From positions 13,084 through 21,606 of the forward strand of contig HF988103.1 of NCBI GenBank assembly GCA_000434635.1: DNA of 8,523 nt. The letters run 5' to 3'. Source of the stretch: Firmicutes bacterium CAG:110 (lineage in GTDB: Bacteria; Bacillota; Clostridia; Oscillospirales; Oscillospiraceae). The notes under the pieces are model-generated. The model was not told the DNA's origin and made no database searches. It worked only from the letters and a program-made list of their open reading frames with translations. Both the position numbers and the translations under genes were made by a program. Every line of letters starts with the position of its first letter. Positions within the stretch are counted from its first letter, which is position 1. Below are positions 1 through 6,277 of the stretch, piece by piece.

Positions 1-18
1 CGGGAACATTCATTCCCG
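1..18. repeat. short inverted repeat at window edge
   Basis: Perfect 6-bp arms (CGGGAA at 1-6, TTCCCG at 13-18) enclose a 6-nt loop. No T-run follows on the + strand, and the other side is cut by the window edge, so terminator function cannot be judged. Confidence 0.4.
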
Positions 19-40
19 GCGGGCTGCTGTCTTATACTAT

Positions 41-118
41 TTCCTGATTAAAATCTTAGTTTTAATCAGGAAGGCATCGCCTTCAGGCAATTAAAATCTT
101 TTTTAAAGATTTTAATTG
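41..118 (-). terminator. tandem hairpins downstream of ychF, putative terminator region
   Basis: Three perfect hairpins stand back to back just after the ychF stop. Arms are 41-53/60-72 (13 bp, 6-nt loop), 70-75/79-84 (6 bp GAAGGC/GCCTTC, 3-nt loop, sharing a few bases with the first) and 88-101/105-118 (14 bp, 3-nt loop). The two long stems are AT-rich and no clean U-run follows them on the minus strand, so they are not textbook Rho-independent terminators. Position and strength still favour a transcription end or 3' mRNA stabilizer for ychF. ATTAAAATCTT occurs at 47-57 and again at 90-100, with its complement at 106-116, so alternative pairings are possible. Confidence 0.45.
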
Positions 119-128
119 GAGTTCAGTA

Positions 129-1226
129 TTACACATTGAACAGGAAATTGACGATGTCTCCGTCTTTCATGACGTATTCCTTCCCCTCGCTTCGCACCAG
201 ACCCTTGGCCTTGGCCGCGGCCATGGTGCCGCAGGCTTTCATGTCGTCGAAGGCGATGACCTCGGCACGAATGAAGCCCCGCTCAAAGTCGGTGTGGATC
301 TTACCGGCAGCCTGAGGGGCCTTGGTGCCTTTCTTGATGGTCCATGCCCGGCATTCGTCGCTGCCGGCGGTGAGGAAGGAGATCAGACCCAGCAGGGTGT
401 AGCTGGCCTTGATGAGCTTGTGCAGGCCGCTTTCGGCGACGCCCAGCTCCTCCATGAACATGGCCTTTTCCTCAGGGTCGTCCAGCTCGGCGATGTCCGC
501 TTCCAGCTTGGCGCAGATGGGGATCACCTGACTGCCCTCGCTGTCGGCAAGCGTCTTGACCGCCATGTAGTGGCGGCTGCTTTCCGGCTCGTTGACCTCG
601 TTTTCCGACATATTGGCGACATAAATGGTCTTTTTCAGCGTCAGCAGGTCGGAGGTGGCGATCAGGGCCCGGTCTTCGTCGGAAACGTCGAAGGTTCTGG
701 CCAGCTTGCCCTTGTTCAGGTGCTCCAGCAGCTCGGTGAAGACCTCCACCTCATGGGCGAACTTCTTGTCGCCGCCCTTCATGGCCTTCTGCGCCTTGTC
801 GATGCGGCGCTCCACCATTTCGATGTCCGACATGACCAGCTCCAGATTGATGATGTCGATATCCCGCAGCGGGTCGGTGGAGCCTTCCACGTGGTTGATG
901 TTGCTGTCCTCAAAGCAGCGGACAACATGGACGATGGCGTCAGTGGTGCGGATATTGCTGAGGAACTTGTTGCCCAGACCCTCGCCCTTGGAGGCACCCT
1001 TGACCAGACCGGCGATATCCACGAACTCGATCACGGCAGGGGTGGTTTTCTTGGGCTTATGGAGCTGGGAGAGCCAGTCCAGCCGCTCGTCCGGAACGGA
1101 CACAACGCCCACATTGGGGTCAATGGTGCAGAACGCGTAATTGTCCGCAGGGACGCCCGCGTTTGTGATCGCGTTGAACAGAGTGGACTTGCCCACATTG
1201 GGAAGCCCCACGATACCTAATTTCAT
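129..1226 (-). CDS. ychF: YchF/OLA1 family redox-regulated ATPase
   Basis: This is a complete 365-aa protein of the Obg-related P-loop family; E. coli YchF has about the same length. YchF proteins bind ATP in preference to GTP, associate with ribosomes and are linked to oxidative-stress responses. Visible motifs are the G1 P-loop GLPNVGKST near residues 7-15, G3 DIAGLVKGA near 70, the YchF-type NMSE in place of the GTPase NKxD motif, and a C-terminal TGS domain ending KDGDIVNFLFNV. The reading frame stays open 18 codons further upstream (to 1280). I chose the ATG at 1226 because family members start MKLGIVGLPNVGKS and AAAGGAG lies at 1238-1244. The extra upstream codons would lie in probable mobile-element DNA. 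Upstream sits the truncated integrase, in the same orientation. The original promoter was probably displaced by the insertion. Confidence 0.97.
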   Translation of the reverse strand: MKLGIVGLPNVGKSTLFNAITNAGVPADNYAFCTIDPNVGVVSVPDERLDWLSQLHKPKKTTPAVIEFVDIAGLVKGASKGEGLGNKFLSNIRTTDAIVHVVRCFEDSNINHVEGSTDPLRDIDIINLELVMSDIEMVERRIDKAQKAMKGGDKKFAHEVEVFTELLEHLNKGKLARTFDVSDEDRALIATSDLLTLKKTIYVANMSENEVNEPESSRHYMAVKTLADSEGSQVIPICAKLEADIAELDDPEEKAMFMEELGVAESGLHKLIKASYTLLGLISFLTAGSDECRAWTIKKGTKAPQAAGKIHTDFERGFIRAEVIAFDDMKACGTMAAAKAKGLVRSEGKEYVMKDGDIVNFLFNV

Positions 1227-1280
1227 CTTTTCAAAATCTCCTTTATTCTCTAGAGTGTTTTGGATTAAGGGGGTAGCCAC

Positions 1281-1320
1281 CGCACCAATTCCGCACCAAT
1301 TTTTCTGCGGCGCACCATTT
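1281..1320 (+). repeat. GCACCA direct repeats, probable integrase arm-binding sites (left end)
   Basis: CGCACCAAT occurs at 1281-1289 and 1292-1300, and the variant CGCACCATT at 1311-1319. All three are in the same orientation, between the int stop codon and the presumed element end. Tn916-type integrases bind short direct repeats with their N-terminal domain close to the element ends, so this is the likely role. The same sequence recurs upstream of int at 1691-1727. Confidence 0.5.
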
Positions 1321-1594
1321 TTAACCTGCTAAAACGGTGGCCTGTTCAAACTGTTGGACGGCAATGGTCAAGGATGCGTCAGTCACATGGACGTAACGAT
1401 CCATGGTGGTTTTGATACTGGAATGACCCAGCAGCTTTTGCAATACTTTCGGCATGACACCGCGCTCAATGGCCCGTGTGGCATAGGTGTGTCTCAGAGC
1501 GTGCATTCTTCGCTGTATATCTTGCGGTATATTTTCCGTCCTTTCTCTGGCAGATGCCTTTGCCGCATTCTCTGCCTTTTAGGTTTTTTCCCAT
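1321..1594 (-). pseudogene. tyrosine recombinase (Tn916-type integrase), internally deleted and frameshifted
   Basis: From ATG 1594, preceded by AAAGGAG, the first ~30 codons (MGKNLKGREC..., then GKGICQRKDGKYTARY) match the N-terminal arm-binding region of Tn916-family integrases. Around 1504-1512 the sequence jumps to the C-terminal catalytic region. The N-terminal frame then runs only to a TGA at 1466-1468 (42 aa in all). In another frame, 1321-1506 encodes HALRHTYATR, KLLGHSSIKTTMDRYVHV and the natural C-terminus, giving the HxxR, LGH and nucleophile Tyr of the recombinase. Full-length relatives have about 400 residues, so roughly 300 are missing, including the core-binding domain and the first catalytic Arg. 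The ATG at 1506 in the C-terminal part is internal, not a true start. The element is therefore probably unable to integrate or excise by itself. Confidence 0.88.
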
Positions 1595-1597
1595 TTA

Positions 1598-1635
1598 GTG
1601 AACTCCTTTCCTGTGTGCAGGAAACGTAGGTTCAC
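1598..1635 (-). promoter_or_regulatory. leader hairpin sequestering the int ribosome binding site
   Basis: In the int mRNA leader, the inner arms TTTCCTG/CAGGAAA (1618-1624 with 1607-1613, 4-nt loop) and the outer arms GTGAAC/GTTCAC (1630-1635 with 1598-1603) form a two-part hairpin. Most of the AAAGGAG ribosome binding site (1603-1609) is inside the pairing, and the ATG at 1594 follows directly. This suggests translation of int is repressed unless the hairpin is opened. The role is inference from sequence complementarity. Confidence 0.5.
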
Positions 1636-1646
1636 CACGATGCCTT

Positions 1647-1675
1647 AGTATACCATAAAACCAAGATTCTTTCAA
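1647..1675 (-). promoter_or_regulatory. int promoter
   Basis: On the minus strand, TTGAAA (1675-1670), a 17-bp spacer and TATACT (1652-1647) preceded by TGG form a near-consensus sigma-A promoter with an extended -10. Predicted transcription begins near 1640, just ahead of the leader hairpin and int ATG. The promoter remains intact although int is deleted, and it points toward ychF. Confidence 0.7.
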
Positions 1676-1690
1676 TAACTTTTGGCCTTT

Positions 1691-1727
1691 TTGGTGCGCA
1701 CCAATTTGAAAAGATTGGTGCGCACCA
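1691..1727. repeat. paired palindromes TTGGTGCGCACCAA upstream of int promoter
   Basis: A perfect 14-bp palindrome (1691-1704) and a second with 12 symmetric bases (1716-1727) have centres 24 bp apart and lie directly upstream of the int -35 box. Each contains the CGCACCA unit of the left-end repeats in inverted arrangement. They could be integrase or Xis arm sites, or an operator for autoregulation of int. Confidence 0.5.
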
Positions 1728-1746
1728 GAGGGGAAGATGTTGCTAT

Positions 1747-1962
1747 TCAAATTGCGACCTTCCCTTCAATGTATGCCTCAAATGCCTTGCGCTTTACAAG
1801 CTTTTTTGTACCGACGAATAGTACAAAAGGGCAATTGGGCTGTTTCAGCAATTCATCGATTTTGTTAATTCCAATGTTGCTGTATTCTGCTGCTTCCCGG
1901 ATGGAAAGCAGCATCTTTCGGTCGATAGGCAGGAGCATTGCCTGCTGTTCCTGATTTGCCAT
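1747..1962 (-). CDS. excisionase (Xis), Tn916-type
   Basis: A 71-aa basic protein with the layout of Tn916-type excisionases: a winged-helix start (LLSIREAAEYSNIGINKIDELLK, residues ~19-40) and a C-terminal ...FVGTKKLVKRKAFEAYIE segment that contacts DNA. Xis bends the element ends and directs the integrase toward excision. ATG 1962 was chosen; AAAGGAA lies about 13 nt upstream, rather far, and the frame also extends to a TTG at 2013. It lies between the relaxase and int, the usual order at the integration end of such elements. The reading frame is intact even though its integrase partner is broken. Confidence 0.82.
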   Translation of the reverse strand: MANQEQQAMLLPIDRKMLLSIREAAEYSNIGINKIDELLKQPNCPFVLFVGTKKLVKRKAFEAYIEGKVAI

Positions 1963-2002
1963 AGGCAGAAATAATTCCTTTCTTTCAGATTTTTTATGAT
2001 TG

Positions 2003-2025
2003 GAGCCGCCCAACTAGGACGGCTC
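2003..2025. repeat. hairpin between relaxase and xis genes
   Basis: GAGCCG (2003-2008) pairs with CGGCTC (2020-2025) over an 11-nt loop. Neither strand has a strong T-run after it, so it is more likely an mRNA processing or stability element upstream of xis than a terminator. Confidence 0.35.
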
Positions 2026-2049
2026 TACAGGCGCTTTTCGTCTACTCTA

Positions 2050-3324
2050 TCATCTTTCATACCCTGTTTCATTTCTATTTCTTTCCGGGCTCCTGTTCTT
2101 TCCGAAGAATCTCCCTAGATCAAATCGGTCAATGATGGCATTGTAGACCCGGAGCTTGTCCCGGAGGACATCATTTTCCTTTTCAATTTTGTGGAGCTTC
2201 ATCTGGAATTTGGGAGAGCGATAGTAGGACAATTCTTCTCGCAAGGAAGCAATCTCCGCTTTCAGCTCGTTAATCAGTCCCTTGGCGGCATCCAGCGCCT
2301 TTTGGAGTACACCCTCCCGCTTCTCCTGGGCAATGTACTTTTTCGCAGTTGCCTTCAGGGCTTCGTACTCCTTGCGTTCCAGGGTCACCTTTGTTGAGGA
2401 CAGGGGAACGGGTTTGGCTTCGATTGCATCTACTTTCTGAATGGCCACCTGCTGCTTTTGGTATCGTTCAAGTTTCTTCCCCAGAACCGCAGCCTCCTGG
2501 GCTTTCTGGGCTGTTTGCTCTGTCAGGCCCTCCAGGCGCTCCTGCTCCCGCTCTACCTTGAATTGGGTCACAGTCAGATGTTCCTCAGAGCTGCCACGTT
2601 CGCCACGCTCCAGGTCTGTGTATCCGGCGCTGCGCATGGCATTGTAGAAATCGTCCTGTAGAACGGAATAGGATTTTTTCAGAACAGGCTTGCCAGACTT
2701 GGTGAGCAGTGGCTGTCCATCCTCTCCGATTGCTGGCTGGGAAGCCCACTTCTTACTCATACTGACCTGGTGAATCCGCTCCTTAACGGTTCCCACCAGG
2801 GCCGGGTCCTTGCAGCGCTTTGTCCAGCGGACTTCTTTCTCCACCACTGGAATGTAGACCACGTGGAGATGGTAGTGGTAGACATCCTCCCCCAGCTTTT
2901 CGGACATGGCCCGGTTCCGTTCATCGGCGTGCATCACCGCCGAGAGGATATACTGCTCACCGCCTACGATGTCTACAGCGGCCTTGTAGGCATCTGCGTA
3001 AAACTGCTTGGCATAGTCATAACCGCCGTGGATGTAGAAATAGGCAGAGTTCACGTCGAACACCAGCTCTCCAAACTTCTCCGCATCCGCTTTCAGACCA
3101 CGAGTGGAGATGATGCCGGATTCTACCATCTGGTCAAACATTTCCATGTAGTCCCCTGTAGGGGTCCTAAAGTGAACATTCATTGGTGTTCGCTCTGGGA
3201 CTATATCTTGATTTACATAACTTTCTTTCTGCCGCTCATTGTGGGCCTGTGCGTTGCCCACTTTGGCGGCTGTCATCTTTGCGTTTCTTGCGCTGGTACG
3301 GTCAATACCGTCGCCTCTTGCCAT
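2050..3324 (-). CDS. MobV family relaxase (plasmid recombination/mobilization protein)
   Basis: A 424-aa relaxase that would nick the oriT upstream of it and lead the single strand into a recipient using a helper's secretion machinery. The MobV/Pre N-terminal signature is visible: AHNERQKESYVNQDIVPERT (residues ~27-46; H28, N29, E30, R31), then HADE (132-135) and the metal-binding HYHLH (150-154) followed by VVYIPVV. The C-terminal ~170 residues are charged and heptad-like (coiled coil expected, about 235-395). ATG 3324 has AGGAGGT 9 nt upstream. A TTG two codons earlier is less likely. The gene sits between the oriT and xis and has no visible lesion. Confidence 0.9.
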   Translation of the reverse strand: MARGDGIDRTSARNAKMTAAKVGNAQAHNERQKESYVNQDIVPERTPMNVHFRTPTGDYMEMFDQMVESGIISTRGLKADAEKFGELVFDVNSAYFYIHGGYDYAKQFYADAYKAAVDIVGGEQYILSAVMHADERNRAMSEKLGEDVYHYHLHVVYIPVVEKEVRWTKRCKDPALVGTVKERIHQVSMSKKWASQPAIGEDGQPLLTKSGKPVLKKSYSVLQDDFYNAMRSAGYTDLERGERGSSEEHLTVTQFKVEREQERLEGLTEQTAQKAQEAAVLGKKLERYQKQQVAIQKVDAIEAKPVPLSSTKVTLERKEYEALKATAKKYIAQEKREGVLQKALDAAKGLINELKAEIASLREELSYYRSPKFQMKLHKIEKENDVLRDKLRVYNAIIDRFDLGRFFGKNRSPERNRNETGYER

Positions 3325-3376
3325 AGGCAAAATACCTCCTGATTTTAGATTTTTGAAGAATGTAGGTTGCGGGGGA

Positions 3377-3415
3377 ACACTTCTGCGGAAGTGTAATAAC
3401 CCACTATGACACTTT
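3377..3415 (-). other. candidate oriT of MobV type
   Basis: On the minus strand AAGTGT (3414-3409) and ACACTT (3394-3389) flank CATAGTGGGTTATT. This reproduces the pMV158 oriT arrangement, where an inverted repeat encloses TAGTGTG^TTA. The expected nick here is TAGTGGG^TTA, between 3400 and 3399. A second hairpin (ACACTTC 3377-3383 with GAAGTGT 3388-3394) overlaps one arm. The site is about 65 bp upstream of the relaxase start, as expected for MobV systems. The resemblance is by eye. Confidence 0.7.
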
Positions 3416-3434
3416 CATCCTGCGGCTGTAAAGT

Positions 3435-3740
3435 GCCGTGGGGTCCTGCCGGACCGGCGCCCCTTTTGTCGCTGCGCGACATTTTCCCCGCTATCGGGGA
3501 AATCCACCCCTCGGGGGAAACGAAGGATGCGGCTCCTGCGGGAGCCTTGGCCGCAGCCGACGATACACTGTATCATCGACTACGGCATGGGTGCCATCGT
3601 CTCCGCACATCCTGTGCTGCACCGCTGCCACCCACAGCCAGGGAGCTATTTCTCCCTGGCTGACCATCTCCTGGTCTGCGGACCGTTCGATGGGGACGGG
3701 GGTGCGTGGGGAGAGCGACGACTGCGGCACCCGGATTCCA
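3435..3740. other. non-coding hairpin array next to oriT
   Basis: This GC-rich stretch has no convincing gene on either strand. It holds successive short perfect stems: 3442-3446/3451-3455, 3468-3472/3476-3480, 3483-3490/3495-3502, a CCCC-TC-GGGG motif at 3507-3516, 3531-3536/3541-3546 and a longer 11-bp stem 3635-3645/3652-3662. The reading frames overlapping it look like translated repeats. It lies behind the nick site on the transferred strand, so possible roles are a single-strand replication origin, a helicase or primase loading site, or a structured transcript. Confidence 0.55.
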
Positions 3741-3902
3741 TCAAACTTGCCTCCTCTTTGACAGATAATATGGACACCGAATTATGGCAGCTCGGAAGCT
3801 CTGTTTGCAGTCCCTTTCACACTTCCTGCAAAGCTCGTTGTATTTCTTCCTGCCGCACGCATCAAGAAAGAACGCCCATTCTCTCTTGAGATATTTAGGC
3901 AT
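3741..3902 (-). CDS. small Cys-rich protein, conserved in related mobile elements
   Basis: A 53-aa basic protein beginning MPKYLKREWAFFLDACGRKK, with five cysteines in the pattern C-x10-C-x2-C-x3-C followed after 10 residues by another C. This suggests a small zinc-binding or zinc-ribbon-like fold. I recall similar short proteins near relaxases of clostridial elements but know no function. AAGGAGG lies 17 nt upstream of the ATG, which is far. ATA at about 3911 would sit at a better distance, and the frame is open to 3968, so the start is uncertain. It lies between the helicase gene and the oriT region, in the same direction as both. Confidence 0.6.
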   Translation of the reverse strand: MPKYLKREWAFFLDACGRKKYNELCRKCERDCKQSFRAAIIRCPYYLSKRRQV

Positions 3903-4152
3903 ACGGGGTATGGCTGACACCTCCTTTCCCTTTGTGTTTTTGAGAAGCACGGAAACAGCCAAGGCCATTTCCTGCTGTATGCTTTCGGGGCGATTTTGGA
4001 CGTTTCCGCTGGACAGAAGCGGATTTCCCTATGACGGCGGTATATTCTCCTATCCAGTTTTCCAAAACCGCTATTGTTGCGTTTGGGTATCAAAAAGCAC
4101 CGTATTGCTACGATGCTTTTTCCCGACATATGAGAAATGGGAGTTTTACTGT
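3903..4152 (-). other. gap between helicase and small protein; possible weak ORF
   Basis: No gene is firmly supported here. A minus-strand frame from ATG 4129 gives a Lys/Arg-rich start (MSGKSIVAIRCFLIPKRNN...), but it has no ribosome binding site and its last ~40 codons overlap the small Cys-rich gene in another frame, where they look like a shadow. It may be the remains of a small basic gene or an untranslated leader carrying the AAGGAGG of the downstream gene. Confidence 0.25.
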
Positions 4153-4203
4153 GTACATACGTACCGTGGCCTCAATCATCCTAGTCTCCCGGTACGTATG
4201 TAC
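4153..4203. repeat. perfect 14-bp inverted repeat at end of helicase gene
   Basis: GTACATACGTACCG (4153-4166) is perfectly repeated in reverse at 4190-4203 across a 23-nt loop that contains the helicase stop codon (4181-4183). As RNA it would form a strong stem covering the end of the gene. As DNA it could be a protein-binding or origin site. No U-run follows on the minus strand, so it is not a standard terminator. Confidence 0.6.
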
Positions 4204-5578
4204 GCGGCGATTCGCCGCAAAAGCCGTTTATGTCGGGCCTGGCAACTGCTTCAATCCCCATGAAGCCCCATACCCGCCGTCCAGCTGGATTGGTAACGTT
4301 GTTGCAGTGTTCCAGATTGTACCTCTGCGCATTGGCAACAATCGCATCGCTGAAGCTACGGGCTTTCAGCGGCATCAGTGAGTTTTCGTCACACCACATC
4401 CGGTAGATGGCGTACAGGTCTTTGGAGCTGATGGAAGAATCCGCCTTGAGCCGGATATAACCGTCAGATTCCAGAAAGGAAAAGACATTGTTCTGATCCC
4501 GCCGCACGGATTCCCGGTTCTCCTGGATGCGAAAGCTTTCTGTGAACTTGAAGCCGTTGGAAACAAGACGCTGTAAGCCCGCAAAAGCCCAGAGGAAAAT
4601 CCCCTCTGCTTCGGCTTTCAGCTTCTCGCCCAGATCGGGATCGTCGATTCGTCCTGGTGCTTTTCCCTTTGCCGTCAGCACAAGCTGTCTGCGGTAAAAT
4701 CCGTCACTTCGGTCATAGAGCGCCTGCAAGTCGCCGTTGCTGAATGCCAGCAGCCTGGCAAACATCCATCCCTGGTAGCTCTGGGTTCCTTTCCGTTCCA
4801 GGTCCATTTTTCCCTGTGCTGTGACAATAGATTTGATGTAGTTGGTTTGCTTCAATGCCTCCATTTTCATGTCATCGTCCACACATAAAAGAATGTGTTC
4901 CAGGTCGGCACGGGCAAACCGGTTCTCAGATATTTTCCCAATGCTGCCGTCTTTCATGTTTGTTCCGAAAATACTTTCCAGAGTGGTTCCAATTTGAGTT
5001 TTGCCCTCGCCGCCATTGCCCTTAATAACCATCATCCGCTGGCCCTTGTTGCTGGGAATCAGGCAGTAGCCGATAAACTCTTGGAGTGTTGGAATGTCCT
5101 CCGGGTATAGCAGATCATCCAGAAAGCGGAGCCACCGGTTAGGCTCCGGGGCATCTGGGCGGTAGGCGACAGGCAACCGGTTACGAACAATCTGTGGCCG
5201 TCCCTCTGTGAATCTGCCATCCAAAAACAGGGTTCCATTCGCAAGATGAACGCGGTCAGCCTGCGGGGGAAAATCCCCCACCTGTGCTTCCAATTTCAGC
5301 ACTTCCAAGATGTTATTGATCTTCCGTGGAATGTTGTTCACGGCGCAACATTTCAGCTTTTCGTAGATTTCTCCCCGGAGGGGTAGTTCATCTGTCAGCC
5401 GACCATCCGGCGTGAAAAAGGCTCTGTTAGCAAAGAGAATTCGATGCTCCCGCAAAAACTCCTCACAGAACAGCGCTTCATTGATGCTGGTTCCATCAAA
5501 CCAGGCGGGCCGTTCCCAATCAGGCAATTTTTTCTTCCTGGTAATGGCGGGCTTCCTCCTCTCTTTTTCTCTCCACAT
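4181..5578 (-). CDS. P4-type phage/plasmid primase-helicase (D5_N / SF3 helicase domain)
   Basis: A 465-aa replication protein of the phage P4 primase C-terminal family; these SF3 helicases unwind the origin of plasmids, phages and mobile elements. Numbering from the chosen start: Walker A GNGGEGKT (187-194), Walker B LLCVDDD (230-236), and motif C with arginine fingers FSNGDLQALYDRSDGFYRRQ (279-298). The N-terminal ~150 residues include the D5_N-like LANGTLFLDGRF and precede the helicase core. A winged-helix-like C-terminus ends GIEAV. No primase catalytic domain is evident. The start is uncertain: ATG 5578 has no clear ribosome binding site, and TTG 5527 preceded by AGGAAG is an alternative overlapping the stop of the upstream CHC2 gene. 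Either way the two genes overlap and are probably translationally coupled. Confidence 0.85.
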   Translation of the reverse strand: MWREKERRKPAITRKKKLPDWERPAWFDGTSINEALFCEEFLREHRILFANRAFFTPDGRLTDELPLRGEIYEKLKCCAVNNIPRKINNILEVLKLEAQVGDFPPQADRVHLANGTLFLDGRFTEGRPQIVRNRLPVAYRPDAPEPNRWLRFLDDLLYPEDIPTLQEFIGYCLIPSNKGQRMMVIKGNGGEGKTQIGTTLESIFGTNMKDGSIGKISENRFARADLEHILLCVDDDMKMEALKQTNYIKSIVTAQGKMDLERKGTQSYQGWMFARLLAFSNGDLQALYDRSDGFYRRQLVLTAKGKAPGRIDDPDLGEKLKAEAEGIFLWAFAGLQRLVSNGFKFTESFRIQENRESVRRDQNNVFSFLESDGYIRLKADSSISSKDLYAIYRMWCDENSLMPLKARSFSDAIVANAQRYNLEHCNNVTNPAGRRVWGFMGIEAVARPDINGFCGESPRTYVPGD

Positions 5579-6125
5579 AATCACGCAGCTCATAAATTGT
5601 GCCGTCTTTCCGAAACACTTGTAGCACCCGTTCCCGCAGTACCGAGTCACCGGCAATCAGGGAATCCAGAAAAAAACTGATAACTGGCTCCATCTGCAAG
5701 CTCTCCACAAACCGATCATCCGGGTCACAGCCGAGTGTGACAGGCGCATACCGCAGCCGCCAGATTCGCAGCAGTCGAAGATATTCCTTGAGAACACGGA
5801 TACAGAGCCGTTCCAGATTGGGAGCAACTTCCGGGGAAGTAGGGAATGGAATAGGCGTTTGTCCCGTTTCAATTTCAAAATCGCCTCTCAATTTTTCAAC
5901 GGCTTCCTGTGCGGATAGACCCCACAGCTTTGCGGTAAAGTCAATGACATCTCCGTGGGCACCGCAGCCGAAACAGAAGAAATAATCCTCATTCAGCTTC
6001 AGACTTGGGTGATGATCCTCGTGGAATGGGCAACAAGCCATGCCGTTGGGCAAAACCCGCAGCCCGTAGTGTTCGGCAGCTTCTCGCATGGGAACAGCTG
6101 CCTTGATTGCCTCAAATACGTTCAT
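5520..6125 (-). CDS. CHC2 zinc-finger protein (DnaG-type primase N-terminal domain)
   Basis: A 201-aa protein with the DnaG-type CHC2 zinc finger: C32-P-F-H35 and C51-F-G-C54 within MACCPFHEDHHPSLKLNEDYFFCFGCGAHGDVIDF. In DnaG this domain recognizes template DNA. Residues after ~95 are helical and charged, with no TOPRIM or primase catalytic motif that I can recognize. The length is much shorter than DnaG (~600 aa), so it probably acts with the downstream SF3 helicase as a split initiation or priming module. ATG 6125 has GGAGG 7 nt upstream. It is the first gene of the minus-strand operon. Confidence 0.85.
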   Translation of the reverse strand: MNVFEAIKAAVPMREAAEHYGLRVLPNGMACCPFHEDHHPSLKLNEDYFFCFGCGAHGDVIDFTAKLWGLSAQEAVEKLRGDFEIETGQTPIPFPTSPEVAPNLERLCIRVLKEYLRLLRIWRLRYAPVTLGCDPDDRFVESLQMEPVISFFLDSLIAGDSVLRERVLQVFRKDGTIYELRDYVERKREEEARHYQEEKIA

Positions 6126-6277
6126 ATATTATCCTCCATAAATGTTTATTTTTGTTGCCGCCCTATTCCAATGCCGTTCCTGCCCCGGTGTCTCCGCGGC
6201 GTTGTTTCGCTCCTGTCATCGCAAAATCGTATCTCATTTTCCGGCGGGTATTCAGCTGTCAAGGTCCATGAAGGGAC

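Noticed and set aside
294..1220. A 308-codon plus-strand open frame opposite ychF
   Set aside because: It is antisense to a clearly conserved gene, its product resembles no family I know, and long antisense frames are common opposite GC-rich genes.
2770..3342. A 190-codon plus-strand frame opposite the relaxase
   Set aside because: It mirrors the relaxase gene, whose motifs and ribosome binding site are convincing; no independent support.
3435..3662. CRISPR array
   Set aside because: The repeats are different hairpins of unequal length with no constant repeat or spacer unit, and no cas gene is present.
3406..3889. Several overlapping frames of 79-120 codons around the hairpin array
   Set aside because: They lie over palindromic GC-rich DNA on both strands, lack ribosome binding sites and give Pro/Arg-rich low-information products.
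3782..4129. A 115-codon minus-strand frame
   Set aside because: No ribosome binding site, and its final third overlaps the Cys-rich gene out of frame; kept only as a low-confidence note for the gap.
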